From positions 1 to 25,326 of the forward strand of contig JBOGGX010000257.1 of NCBI GenBank assembly GCA_050744245.1: a stretch of 25,326 bases of DNA. Reading direction: 5' to 3'. How positions within the stretch are numbered: position 1 is the first letter of the stretch; each line of letters opens with the position of its first letter. The notes beneath the pieces are model-generated. The model was not told the origin of the DNA. It ran no database searches and was given only the letters and a program-made list of their open reading frames with translations. Below, one piece after another: positions 7,781 to 14,633 of this stretch. The translations under genes and the position numbers were made by a program. The DNA is from JBOGGX01 sp050744245. Its GTDB lineage: Bacteria > Actinomycetota > Acidimicrobiia > Acidimicrobiales > JBOGGX01.

Positions 7781-9049
7781 TTCGATCCGGGGACCATCGC
7801 GGTGCCGGCCGGCGGCGCGCAGCTCTCGTTCTGGGTCGACCGGGACACGGAGTTCGACTGGGACTTCGTGTTCGTCGAGGCCCGCCCGGCCGGGACCGAC
7901 GGCTGGACGACGCTGCCCGACCTCAACGGGCACACCGATCAGTCGACCGGGAGCTCGTGTCCGTCGTGGCACGATAACCACCCCTCCTGGGCCACTACCA
8001 GACCGACAACGGCGACGACACCGGCACACGCACCGGCACCACCGGCTCGTGGTGGGCGGCCAGCGGGAGCAGCGTCGGCTACGAACAATGGGCCGTCGAC
8101 CTCTCGGGCTACGCAGGAGCCCAGGTCGAGGTGTCGATCAGCTATGCCAGTGACTCCAGCGGTCTGGGCGCCGGCGCCTTCGTCGACGATGTCGTGGTGT
8201 CGACCGGCGAGGGCTCGACGTCGTTCGAGGACGACGGCGACACCTTCGACGGGTGGACGGTTCCCGGCGCCCCCGATGGCAGCGCCCCCAACCCCAACGA
8301 CTGGTTCGAGGGCACCGTCGACGACACGCCGCCGACCCTGGGCGAGGTCGCCGAGGGATCGCTGGCCCGCCAGCCGGAGGTCATCGAGTTCCTGGCGTCG
8401 ATCGCGGGTTCTTACCCGTTTTCGTCGGCCGGTGGCATCGTCGACGACGAGGACGCCTTGGGCTTCGCCCTGGAGAACCAGACCCGCCCGATCTATGCGA
8501 CGAGCTTCTTCGGCGACTCGATCTCGGGCGACAGCGTCGTCGTCCACGAGCTGGCGCACCAGTGGTACGGCGACGGCCCGGCCCTGGCCGGGTGGCAGCA
8601 CACCTGGCTGAACGAGGGCTTCGCCGCGTACCGAGTGGCTGTGGAGCGAGAGGGAGGGGCTGGCCACGGCCCAGGAGATCTTCGACGACGTTGCCGGGAT
8701 CCCGGCCGGGAACCCGTTCTGGTCGCTCACCATCGGCGATCCTGGGCCGGACCGCCTGTTCGACAGCCCGGTGTATTTCCGCGGCGCCATTACGCTGCAC
8801 GCGTTGCGGCTCACCGTCGGCGACAACGCCTTCTTCCGCATCCTGCGCCGGTGGGCCATCTCGCAGGCGGGGGCAACGTGACCACCGACGAGTTCATCGC
8901 CCTGGCCGAGGGCATCTCGGGCCGGCAGCTCGACCAGCTGTTCGAGGTCTGGCTGTTCACCCCTTCGAAGCCGGGGCCGCTCGCTGGTGGACCACGGTCC
9001 CCGGCCCGGCCGGCCGCAGCTCGAGCGCACGGGCGCGGCGCAGCCGTAG
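7781..9049 (+). pseudogene. 5'-truncated, frameshifted M1-family metallopeptidase with immune-inhibitor-A-like region
   Basis: Three consecutive reading-frame pieces together give the C-terminal part of a secreted M1-type zinc metallopeptidase. Piece 1 (about 7781-7983) reads LSFWVDRDTEFDWDFVFVEA and LNGHTDQSTGSSCP. After a one-base loss in the C-run 7981-7984 the frame changes to LLGHYQTDNGDDTG and runs to 8632. This stretch contains the catalytic HELAH (8545-8559) and third zinc ligand Glu at 8614, correctly spaced 23 residues apart. A second shift at about 8631 leads to EWLWSEREGLATAQEIF. A third shift, in the G-run 8869-8873, leads back to GNVTTDEFIALAEG. A fourth shift may follow near 8975, giving an end at 9049. 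The large N-terminal part of the family is missing because the intact LOG gene ends at 7729. Sequencing error cannot be excluded for the homopolymer sites, but truncation points to a real relic. Confidence 0.85.
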
Positions 9050-9108
9050 TCGTCGGATCAGCGCCGAGGGCACATCGCGCGCTTTTTGCAGGCCTTCACC
9101 TCGGCCGG

Positions 9109-9171
9109 GACCGGTTCTCCGGTGAGTTACGCGGGCTACACCCGCCCAAGTCGACACAGAGGTGACTCGGT
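9109..9171. repeat. Intergenic repeat copy B (63 bp, downstream of the peptidase relic)
   Basis: It aligns ungapped with 4146-4208. The conserved blocks are GGTTCT, GGTGAGTT, CGCGGG, CAAGTCG and CTCGGT. Its core can fold as GCGGG-CTACA-CCCGC (9131-9145, allowing one-base uncertainty), a compensated version of the palindrome in copy A. Its right part, CGACACAGAGGTGAC (9152-9166), is found exactly, in inverted orientation, at 14574-14588. Confidence 0.6.
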
Positions 9172-9185
9172 GTCGTCCGCTTGGC

Positions 9186-9377
9186 TCACTCCTCCTCGGC
9201 CAGGACCGCGATCGCCTTTTCGACGGCCCGACGGGCCCGCGTCAGCCGGCGCTCGTCGACGGGGAGCTCGGTACCGCCGGCGTCGATCGACTCCCGCAGC
9301 CGCTCGATGGCCAGGTCGGCCAGCTCCTCGCTGATCCCCTCGAGCCGTCTCCTGATGTCGTCGAACTCGCCGGCCAT
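9186..9377 (-). CDS. Small helical protein of unknown function (63 residues)
   Basis: I do not recognise the family. The protein is strongly charged and alternates Leu/Ile with Glu/Arg. It probably forms two amphipathic helices (about 4-32 and 41-62) separated by a Gly-Pro-containing turn (DAGGTELP). It ends in EEE. The ATG at 9377 is chosen because the upstream extension overlaps the divergent gene and loses this composition. The start is 34 bp from the divergent start at 9412. No Shine-Dalgarno sequence is visible. Codon use and third-position GC look like a real gene. Confidence 0.6.
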   Translation of the reverse strand: MAGEFDDIRRRLEGISEELADLAIERLRESIDAGGTELPVDERRLTRARRAVEKAIAVLAEEE

Positions 9378-9398
9378 GAGGAGCAAGCTTCGCACCTG

Positions 9399-9404
9399 TA
9401 CGGT
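9399..9404 (+). promoter_or_regulatory. -10 box of the cysteine-rich conserved gene (leaderless type)
   Basis: TACGGT ends 7 nt before the ATG at 9412. It sits in the near-palindrome ACCTGTACGGT (9394-9404), which on the other strand reads ACCGTACAGGT and could hold the promoter of the divergent small gene. Confidence 0.55.
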
Positions 9405-9411
9405 TGGCTCA

Positions 9412-10152
9412 ATGGCGACGCCCCCGCCGACGCCGGACGACCTGCACGAATGGGTGTCGTTCGCCGACCCGGACGAGGATCGCACGTGGGTCTTCGACGT
9501 CACGTTCCTCACCAGCGCGTGGACCTGCATCTTCGGCCGGGGCTGCCTCGGGGTGCTCACCGCGCCGGCGCCCGAGCTCGACCACGGCTGCTGCGACTAC
9601 GGCGCCCACTTCACCGGCGACGACGACGCCCGGCGGGTCGACGCACGGGCGGCCGGGCTCACCGCCGACCAGTGGCAGTGGAAGCGGACGGCGAAGGCCA
9701 GGGGCGGGCCGATCCGCCAGAAGAAGTCGGGCGAGTGGGTGACCCGGCTGGTCGACCACGCCTGCGTGTTCCTGAACCGACCCGGGTTTGCCGGCGGTCC
9801 CGGCTGCGCCCTGCATCGCGCCGCGCTCGCCGCCGGTGAGCGCCCGCTCGACTGGAAGCCGGACGTGTGCTGGCAGCTGCCGCTCCGCCGGGTCGACGAG
9901 ACCGACACGTTCGGTCATGTCACTTCGACGGTGCGCGAGTGGAAGCGGCGCGACTGGGGCGCCGGGGGGGCCGAGTTCCACTGGTGGTGCACCGAATCAC
10001 ACGACGCGTTCGTCGGCCGTGACCCGGTGTACCTGACGATGGGACAGGAGCTGCGCGAGCTAGTAGGTGACCCGCCCTATGAGCTGCTGGTCGAGCACCT
10101 CCGGTCGAGGAACGGGGCCTGGCTCCCTCATCCCGCCGTGCGTCGCCGCTGA
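9412..10152 (+). CDS. Conserved cysteine-rich protein, possible metal-chelating (YkgJ-like) protein
   Basis: The protein of 246 residues has Cys39, Cys45, Cys60, Cys61, Cys118, Cys132 and Cys153. Two regions stand out: HGCCDYGAHF (58-67) and CVFLNRPGFAGGPGCALH (118-135). The second resembles the CxFL...G.....GC.LH pattern of proteins annotated as zinc- or iron-chelating (YkgJ/DUF3109-like). I infer a metal-binding cytosolic protein; no enzymatic motif is recognised, and no signal peptide or membrane segment is seen. The ATG is supported by the TANNNT box 7 nt upstream. It is convergent with the next small minus-strand gene, with only 16 bp between their stops. Confidence 0.75.
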   Translation: MATPPPTPDDLHEWVSFADPDEDRTWVFDVTFLTSAWTCIFGRGCLGVLTAPAPELDHGCCDYGAHFTGDDDARRVDARAAGLTADQWQWKRTAKARGGPIRQKKSGEWVTRLVDHACVFLNRPGFAGGPGCALHRAALAAGERPLDWKPDVCWQLPLRRVDETDTFGHVTSTVREWKRRDWGAGGAEFHWWCTESHDAFVGRDPVYLTMGQELRELVGDPPYELLVEHLRSRNGAWLPHPAVRRR

Positions 10153-10168
10153 AGCCGCCGACGCCGCC

Positions 10169-10381
10169 TCAGTTGCGGTCGGCCTCGGCCTCGACCTCCG
10201 CCTCTTCGTCGTCGTCGCCGAGGGCCTCGACCATGCACCACGCCGCGTGCGAGGCGCCCGGCTCGGCGCCGCACTCGGCACACGGTTCGGCGTCCTCCGG
10301 CTCGAAGAGGGCGTCGAAGTTGTCGCTCATCTGCTTGAGCGCACGCGCTTCTTCGAAGCGCCGATGACGACCCTTCTTCAC
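10169..10381 (-). CDS. Small zinc-knuckle-like protein with acidic tail (70 residues)
   Basis: The protein has a basic N-terminus (KKGRHRRFEEARALKQ), a central CAECGAEPGASHAAWC (34-49) with Cys34, Cys37, His45 and Cys49, and a very acidic C-terminus rich in Asp and Glu. The C-x2-C-x7-H-x3-C spacing suggests a single zinc site. I do not recognise the family. The GTG start has a GGGAG ribosome binding site with 7-nt spacing (10389-10393) and a TACAAT box further upstream (10422-10427). It is therefore probably one of the few leadered genes here. It follows RNase D on the same strand after 129 nt. Confidence 0.7.
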   Translation of the reverse strand: MKKGRHRRFEEARALKQMSDNFDALFEPEDAEPCAECGAEPGASHAAWCMVEALGDDDEEAEVEAEADRN

Positions 10382-10421
10382 GGGTCAACTCCCGGGGAGC
10401 GGCGGTGGATGTCGGGGGTGC

Positions 10422-10427
10422 ATTGTA
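10422..10427 (-). promoter_or_regulatory. -10 box (TACAAT) of the zinc-knuckle-like gene
   Basis: On the minus strand TACAAT lies about 40 nt before the GTG, within a G/C-rich stretch. A short leader with a GGGAG ribosome binding site at 10389-10393 follows. No clear -35 element is seen. Confidence 0.45.
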
Positions 10428-10510
10428 CCGCCCAACCAGGGCCGCACCACGTCTCGGGACCACGTCCCTCCGGCCTCGGGTCGGCCGGGCCACCCCAAAT
10501 GAGCCCGTCC

Positions 10511-11632
10511 CTACTCCAGCGGGCGGCGGGAGCGCTCCTCGAGCACGATCGCCGCCGCCCCGTCGATGGCGAGGGCGGCGTCACCGGCCACCAGCCGGCG
10601 GAGCCGGTCGCCGACGGCGTCCTTGCGCCACCCGTGCCGGAGGCGGGCGTCGGGCTCGTCGAGCAGGAACTCCTCGATGTCGGTCCGGGTGGCGAGCAGG
10701 CTGGTGTCGACGTCGAGGTCGCGGGCCAACTGGGCCACCCACGCCGAGGCCACGGTGGCCGCCGGCCGCAGGTCACGGTCGAGCTCGTGGCGCGACTCCG
10801 GCAGCCGCAGGGCCGACGCTGGCATCGACGACGCCAGCTCGACCGCGGCCAGGATGGCTTCGCCCTGGCCGGCCCGCAGGTGCCGACCGTCGAGCCCGCG
10901 GACCTTCCGCAGCTCGTCGGGGCTGCGGGGCGGGCGCTGGGCGATGCCGACCAGGGCCAGATCGGGGAGCACGAACCGGGCCGGCTGGTCGCTCTCGACC
11001 GCCTGCCGCTCACGCCACGCGGCCAGCGTCTGGGCCACCCGGGCGGCCCGGCCCCTGAGCTGGCGGGCCTCCTTGATCCGCCACCACGCCTCGTCCGGGT
11101 CGCGCCGGGCCGGCCACCGGCGGCGCAGCGCCTCGCACTCGTCCTCGGCCCAGGCCCGTCGGCCCCGCTCGCCGAGCTTGGACCGGAGACTGGCGGCCAC
11201 GTCCAGGAGATGGGCCACGTCGGCCGCGGCATAGCGGAGCGACGTCGGGTCGAGCGGGCGGCGCAGCCAGTCGGTGAGCCGGTCGGCCTTGGGCAGCCGG
11301 ACCCCGAGCTCCCGCTCGACCAGCGTGGACAACGACGGCCCCCGGTAGCCGACGAACCCGGCCGCCAGCTGGGTGTCGAACAGCCGAGCGGGCACGGCGC
11401 CGCACACCCGGTCGAGCGCCTCCAGGTCCTGGGTCGCGGCGTGCATCACGATCGTGGCCGGACCGGTCAGCAGGGCGGCCAGCGGCGCCGGATCGACCGC
11501 GACCGGGTCGACCAGCGCCGTCGACCCCGGCCCGGCGATCTGGATCAGCCCGACGTGGGGAAAGTAGCTGCGCTCGCGGTGGAACTCGGTGTCGAGCGCG
11601 ACAAACGGCTCGTCGACCAGCCGCCCGATCAT
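10511..11632 (-). CDS. rnd: Ribonuclease D (DEDDy 3'-5' exonuclease with HRDC domain)
   Basis: Trims 3' ends of tRNA precursors and other RNAs in the cytosol. Numbering from the ATG at 11632, exonuclease motif I is FVALDTEFHRE (Asp14, Glu16). Motif II is in HAATQDLEALDRV and motif III in LRYAAADVAHLL (the YxxxD of the DEDDy class). An HRDC-like region follows (about 200-290) and then a C-terminal helical region. The length of 373 is typical. The start is uncertain. The frame continues upstream for 16 codons (VPIEFDWIDTAPALER) that match the usual N-terminus of the family, back to the TAA stop of the rhodanese gene, but without an ATG, GTG or TTG. Either the protein starts at ATG 11632 or a rare codon such as ATC (11672-11674) is used. 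Confidence 0.93.
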   Translation of the reverse strand: MIGRLVDEPFVALDTEFHRERSYFPHVGLIQIAGPGSTALVDPVAVDPAPLAALLTGPATIVMHAATQDLEALDRVCGAVPARLFDTQLAAGFVGYRGPSLSTLVERELGVRLPKADRLTDWLRRPLDPTSLRYAAADVAHLLDVAASLRSKLGERGRRAWAEDECEALRRRWPARRDPDEAWWRIKEARQLRGRAARVAQTLAAWRERQAVESDQPARFVLPDLALVGIAQRPPRSPDELRKVRGLDGRHLRAGQGEAILAAVELASSMPASALRLPESRHELDRDLRPAATVASAWVAQLARDLDVDTSLLATRTDIEEFLLDEPDARLRHGWRKDAVGDRLRRLVAGDAALAIDGAAAIVLEERSRRPLE

Positions 11633-11680
11633 TCGCTCGAGGGCGGGTGCGGTGTCGATCCAGTCGAACTCGATCGGGAC

Positions 11681-11998
11681 TTAACTTCCGTGCTCGACCG
11701 GATGACCGGCGTCGCGCCAGGCCTTGCTCCCTCCGGTCACGTTGACCGTGTCGTGGCCCTGCGCGTTGAGGAACTGCACCGCCCGGGCGCTGCGCCCGCC
11801 GCTGCCGCAGATCACGTACACCGTGGTGTCGGCCGGCACCTCGCCGATCCGGTCGGGAATGTCCATGAGGGGGATGAGGCGGGCCCCGGGGACGTGGAAG
11901 TCGTCGTACTCGTCCGGTTGGCGCACGTCGACCAGCGGGGCGCCCTCGGCCAGCCGATCGGCCAGCTCTTCGACCTCGATCGCGGGGACCTCGTCCAC
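11681..11998 (-). CDS. Rhodanese-domain sulfurtransferase, single domain
   Basis: The protein of 105 residues is one rhodanese domain, like GlpE/PspE. It has VDVRQPDEYDDFHVPGA (23-39), and the active-site loop CGSGGRS starts with Cys64, which would carry the persulfide. It ends in GGSKAWRDAGHPVE, the typical C-terminal helix. Such proteins transfer sulfur to cyanide or thiol acceptors; the in vivo acceptor is unknown. The GTG start is backed by a TAGCCT box 8 nt upstream. The first three bases of that box are the mobA stop codon. The neighbouring mobA suggests, but does not prove, a link with molybdopterin sulfur chemistry. Confidence 0.92.
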   Translation of the reverse strand: MDEVPAIEVEELADRLAEGAPLVDVRQPDEYDDFHVPGARLIPLMDIPDRIGEVPADTTVYVICGSGGRSARAVQFLNAQGHDTVNVTGGSKAWRDAGHPVEHGS

Positions 11999-12006
11999 GA
12001 AGCGGG

Positions 12007-12012
12007 AGGCTA
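12007..12012 (-). promoter_or_regulatory. -10 box of the rhodanese gene, containing the mobA stop codon
   Basis: TAGCCT on the minus strand is 8 nt before the GTG at 11998. Its TAG is the mobA stop codon (12010-12012). Confidence 0.5.
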
Positions 12013-12615
12013 CCGCCTGCGGTCAGGGCCGGCGGTGCCGGGAGGGAGCTCTTCGACCGTGTCGGCATCGGCGACGGCGGCGGCCGGCAGGTCGGCCACG
12101 TCGACCACTTCGAGGTCGGACGCCTCGACGGCCCGGTGCACCGCCCGCTCGCCCGACTCGAGCGCACGCTCGAGCCTGGTCCGGGCCCGACGCCGCCAGG
12201 CGGCGTGGAGCCACTGGCGTCGGCCGTCGACCATGGGCACGACGAGGTCGGCCGTCGGCGTGTCGTGCAGGGCCGCGACCACCCGCTCGATCGACCGGGG
12301 GTCGGGCGCGACGAGATCGCAGGCCAGGACGGCCACCAGCTCGGTGTCTGCGTCGGCCAGCGCGGTGGCGATCCCCCCGAGGGGTCCGGCGCCGGGCCAG
12401 AGGTCGGCGACCGGGACGACCCCGAGCTCGCCCAGCATCCGAGGGTCGCCGCCGACCACCATCGTCGTGGTCGCGCCGGCCGCGACCAGCGCGTCGACCA
12501 CCCGGCTGACCAGCGCCCGCCCGTCGACCAGCAGGGCGGCCTTGTCGACCCCCATCCGGCGGCTGGTCCCCCCGGCCAGCACCGCGCCGGCGAACGAGGT
12601 CGAGGTCGCGTTCAC
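12010..12615 (-). CDS. mobA: Molybdenum cofactor guanylyltransferase MobA-like protein
   Basis: Transfers GMP from GTP to Mo-molybdopterin to give the MGD cofactor. The protein has 201 residues, normal for MobA. The nucleotide-binding loop LAGGTSRRMGVDKAAL is at residues 13-28 with Lys25. Later come GAGPLGGIATAL and VLACDL (the metal-binding Asp region). Near the end DADTVEEL resembles the D.DTPEDL motif of MobA. The GTG at 12615 is chosen because it precedes homology by 7 residues and overlaps the flavin reductase stop (GTGA, 4 bp), a sign of translational coupling. No other Moco biosynthesis genes lie in the window. A close NTP-transferase paralogue (for example a MocA-like CTP:Moco transferase) is an alternative. 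Confidence 0.85.
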   Translation of the reverse strand: MNATSTSFAGAVLAGGTSRRMGVDKAALLVDGRALVSRVVDALVAAGATTTMVVGGDPRMLGELGVVPVADLWPGAGPLGGIATALADADTELVAVLACDLVAPDPRSIERVVAALHDTPTADLVVPMVDGRRQWLHAAWRRRARTRLERALESGERAVHRAVEASDLEVVDVADLPAAAVADADTVEELPPGTAGPDRRR

Positions 12616-13178
12616 CCGCCGTAGTTCATCCTGGTGTCCTCCATGCGGAGCACCTCGGTCGCCTCGTCGGCCTGGAAGGCGGCCTTCACCACCTCCCCGA
12701 TGAACAGGCTGTGGTCGCCGCACTCGACCCGCTGGCGGACCTCGCACTCGACGAACGCCGCGGCCTGGTCGAGGATCGGCGCGCCGGTGGCCGGCCCGTC
12801 GTGGTAGCCGAATCCGTTGAGCGTGTGCGCCTCGGCGTCGACATCGACCGGCTTGGTGAACTTGCGGACGATGGCCCGGTCGTCGCGGCGCACGACATTC
12901 ACCGCGAACGCCCCACCGGCCGCGATGAGCTCATGGGTGAGCGCCGCCTGCTCGACCGCGATCGCGAGCAGCTTCGGGTCGAACGACACCTGGGTGCACC
13001 AGTTGAGGGTCATGCCGTTGCGCCGGTCGCCGTGGCGGCTCCCGATCACGAAGAGACCGGACGGGAACGACCAGAGCACCCGCCGCCGCAGCCGGTCGTA
13101 CGTCTCCCTGGACTCCTCGTCGGCGCCGACGCTCGCCGGGTACGGGCCGATCGGCCCGGTTCCTCCTGGGGCAGCCAT
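12612..13178 (-). CDS. Flavin reductase-like FMN-binding protein
   Basis: The protein of 188 residues has a flavin reductase-like split-barrel fold: WSFPSGLFVIGSRHGDRRNG and MTLNWCTQVSFDPKLLAIAV in the N-terminal half, GGAFAVNVVRRDD in the middle and GDHSLFIGEVVKA near the end. These proteins bind FMN and use NAD(P)H to supply reduced flavin to a partner oxygenase, or act as flavoproteins on their own. Actinobacterial relatives sometimes bind F420, which would fit fbiC in the window, but the sequence does not decide this. The ATG at 13178 is chosen because a TAGGTT box lies 8 nt upstream. It is coupled to mobA by a 4-bp overlap. Confidence 0.88.
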   Translation of the reverse strand: MAAPGGTGPIGPYPASVGADEESRETYDRLRRRVLWSFPSGLFVIGSRHGDRRNGMTLNWCTQVSFDPKLLAIAVEQAALTHELIAAGGAFAVNVVRRDDRAIVRKFTKPVDVDAEAHTLNGFGYHDGPATGAPILDQAAAFVECEVRQRVECGDHSLFIGEVVKAAFQADEATEVLRMEDTRMNYGG

Positions 13179-13186
13179 CGATGCGG

Positions 13187-13192
13187 AACCTA
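13187..13192 (-). promoter_or_regulatory. -10 box of the flavin reductase gene, containing the DUF3151 stop codon
   Basis: TAGGTT on the minus strand is 8 nt before the ATG at 13178. Its TAG is the stop codon of the DUF3151 gene (13190-13192). Confidence 0.5.
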
Positions 13193-13642
13193 GCGCTGTC
13201 GTCCGAGATCGCTCGGCGGCCACCCCGGGTCGAGCTGGGCGAGGAAGGTGGCGCACCGCTCGGCCTCGTCGGTTTCGCCGATCTCCTCGGCCGACCGCCG
13301 CAACCCGTCGAGCGCCCGCAGGAAGCCCCGGTTCTCTGGGTGCTCCCACCGGACATAGCCCGAGCCCCTCCAGCCGTTGGCCCGCAACCGGTCGAGGCCC
13401 CTGTGGTAGCCGACTCGGTAGGCGGCATAGGCGTCGATCGAGTCCGACGTGAGGTCGCCGAGCCTCGCCCACGCCTCGAGGTCTCTCGGCCAGCGCCGGA
13501 CCACGGCCGCGACGGCGGTCCGCCGGTCGGCCTCCGGGCGCTCCATGGCGTCGGCCAGGGCGGTGACGGCTTCGGACGGCTCCGGGTCGAGCACGGTCTC
13601 GGGGGGTCCTGACGGCGTGAGCGAAATCGAGGAATCCGGCAC
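13190..13642 (-). CDS. DUF3151 protein
   Basis: The protein of 150 residues matches the actinobacterial DUF3151 family of unknown function. The strongest block is AYRVGYHRGLDRLRANGWRG, followed by PENRGFLRALDGLRRSAEEIG and DEAERCATFLAQLDP. It is soluble and mostly helical, with no signal peptide. The GTG start is supported by a TAGGTT box exactly 7 nt upstream that includes the stop codon of the preceding patatin gene. This gene is widely conserved in Actinomycetota, which supports the taxonomic inference. No function can be given. Confidence 0.88.
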   Translation of the reverse strand: MPDSSISLTPSGPPETVLDPEPSEAVTALADAMERPEADRRTAVAAVVRRWPRDLEAWARLGDLTSDSIDAYAAYRVGYHRGLDRLRANGWRGSGYVRWEHPENRGFLRALDGLRRSAEEIGETDEAERCATFLAQLDPGWPPSDLGRQR

Positions 13643-13649
13643 GACCAGG

Positions 13650-13655
13650 AACCTA
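13650..13655 (-). promoter_or_regulatory. -10 box of the DUF3151 gene, containing the patatin stop codon
   Basis: TAGGTT on the minus strand is 7 nt before the GTG at 13642. Its TAG is the patatin-like gene's stop codon (13653-13655). Confidence 0.5.
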
Positions 13656-14501
13656 GCGATCGGCGTCGGCGGCCAGCACCGCGGCGGTCGCCGCGTGGGC
13701 GGCCGCGATCATGTCGGCCGTCCTGGTGAAGTCGAAGATGCCGATGTCCCCGGTCGAGCCGGTGGGCAGGACGACGGCCTCGACGCCGTCGGGCAGCGAG
13801 GCCAGGTCGCGGCGGAACCGGTGGCGACGGGCGATGAGGAACGCCTGCACGAGCATGTCGATCGGGCGGCGGGCCTGGCGGTGGGGCCGGTCGTACAGGC
13901 CGACGTGGAGCACATAGAGCCGCCTGGCACCGAGCTCGACGGCGCGGGAGATCGGGATCTCGTTGACGACGCCGCCGTCCATGTAGCGGCGGTGCTCGAT
14001 CTCGACCGGTGGGAACACCGCGGGGATGGCGGCCGACGCCAGGATCGGATCGACGAGCGGGCCGTCGGCAAACCACACCTCGTCGCCGTCCTCGACCTCG
14101 GTGGCCACGCACTGGAACCGCACGGCCAGGGCCGCGAACGTGTCGAGCGGCCCGAGGAACTCCTCGACCAGCTGCCGCAGCGGCGCCGGCGAATGGATGG
14201 TCTCGCCCTTCCTCGCCAGCCCGATCGCCGAGGGCAGGAAGCCGGACGGCAACACACCCTTGTCGGCCACCCCGTGCCACAACGTTTCCAGCCGGGCCAC
14301 GCTGACCAGGTCGGGGCGGGCGGCGAAGGCGGCGCCGTTGAGCGCGCCGACCGAACAGCCGACGATCAGTTCGGGGCGGATGCCGGCCTCGACCAGTGCC
14401 CGCAGCATCCCGACCTGGATCGCACCCAGGTTGCCCCCGCCGGCCAACACGAAGGCGACCGGCCCCGGACGCCGGCGGAGGCGGTCGACAAGGCTCGGCA
14501 T
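13653..14501 (-). CDS. Patatin-like phospholipase (RssA/NTE family)
   Basis: A serine hydrolase with a Ser-Asp dyad acting on lipid esters. The protein has 282 residues. The oxyanion loop is LAGGGNLGA (19-27), the nucleophile elbow GCSVG (48-52) with Ser50, and the catalytic Asp is in YMDGG (Asp175). All three are intact, and the length fits the bacterial RssA-like group. There is no signal peptide or membrane span, so it is probably cytosolic. The ATG at 14501 is chosen since homology begins 15 residues later; upstream codons in frame belong to the repeat-rich spacer. A TAGCCT box lies 10 nt upstream. It is divergent from the histidine phosphatase gene and first in the minus-strand run. Confidence 0.93.
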   Translation of the reverse strand: MPSLVDRLRRRPGPVAFVLAGGGNLGAIQVGMLRALVEAGIRPELIVGCSVGALNGAAFAARPDLVSVARLETLWHGVADKGVLPSGFLPSAIGLARKGETIHSPAPLRQLVEEFLGPLDTFAALAVRFQCVATEVEDGDEVWFADGPLVDPILASAAIPAVFPPVEIEHRRYMDGGVVNEIPISRAVELGARRLYVLHVGLYDRPHRQARRPIDMLVQAFLIARRHRFRRDLASLPDGVEAVVLPTGSTGDIGIFDFTRTADMIAAAHAATAAVLAADADR

Positions 14502-14511
14502 GGTGCGGCCG

Positions 14512-14517
14512 AGGCTA
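14512..14517 (-). promoter_or_regulatory. -10 box of the patatin-like gene
   Basis: TAGCCT on the minus strand is 10 nt before the ATG at 14501, implying a leader of only a few bases. Confidence 0.45.
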
Positions 14518-14521
14518 CGCG

Positions 14522-14628
14522 CGCCCCAGAACCTCCGAAATCTGGCGACTTCCGCGGGCTGGCGGCCCCCAACGTCACCTCTGTGTCGGGTTGGGGCGTA
14601 TATCGAGCGTATTACGCCCCAGAATCTC
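14522..14628. repeat. Repeat-rich divergent spacer (copy C modules, direct and inverted repeats)
   Basis: Between the patatin and histidine phosphatase genes lie several signals. A direct repeat CGCCCCAGAAYCTC occurs at 14522-14535 and 14615-14628 with one mismatch. The inverted repeat GGGGCGTA/TACGCCCC is at 14593-14600 and 14613-14620. In reverse orientation the AAGTCGCC-GATTTC block of repeat A is at 14535-14551, and the 15-bp CGACACAGAGGTGAC block of repeat B is at 14574-14588. The whole may be an inserted or rearranged member of the repeat family, or a regulatory region. Confidence 0.55.
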
Positions 14629-14633
14629 GTTTC

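Noticed and set aside
10067..12703. An 878-codon open frame on the plus strand opposite RNase D, rhodanese and mobA
   Set aside because: Its translation is low-complexity, rich in Arg, Pro and Gly, with no domain. The opposite strand carries four well-recognised genes. Long antisense frames are expected at this GC content.
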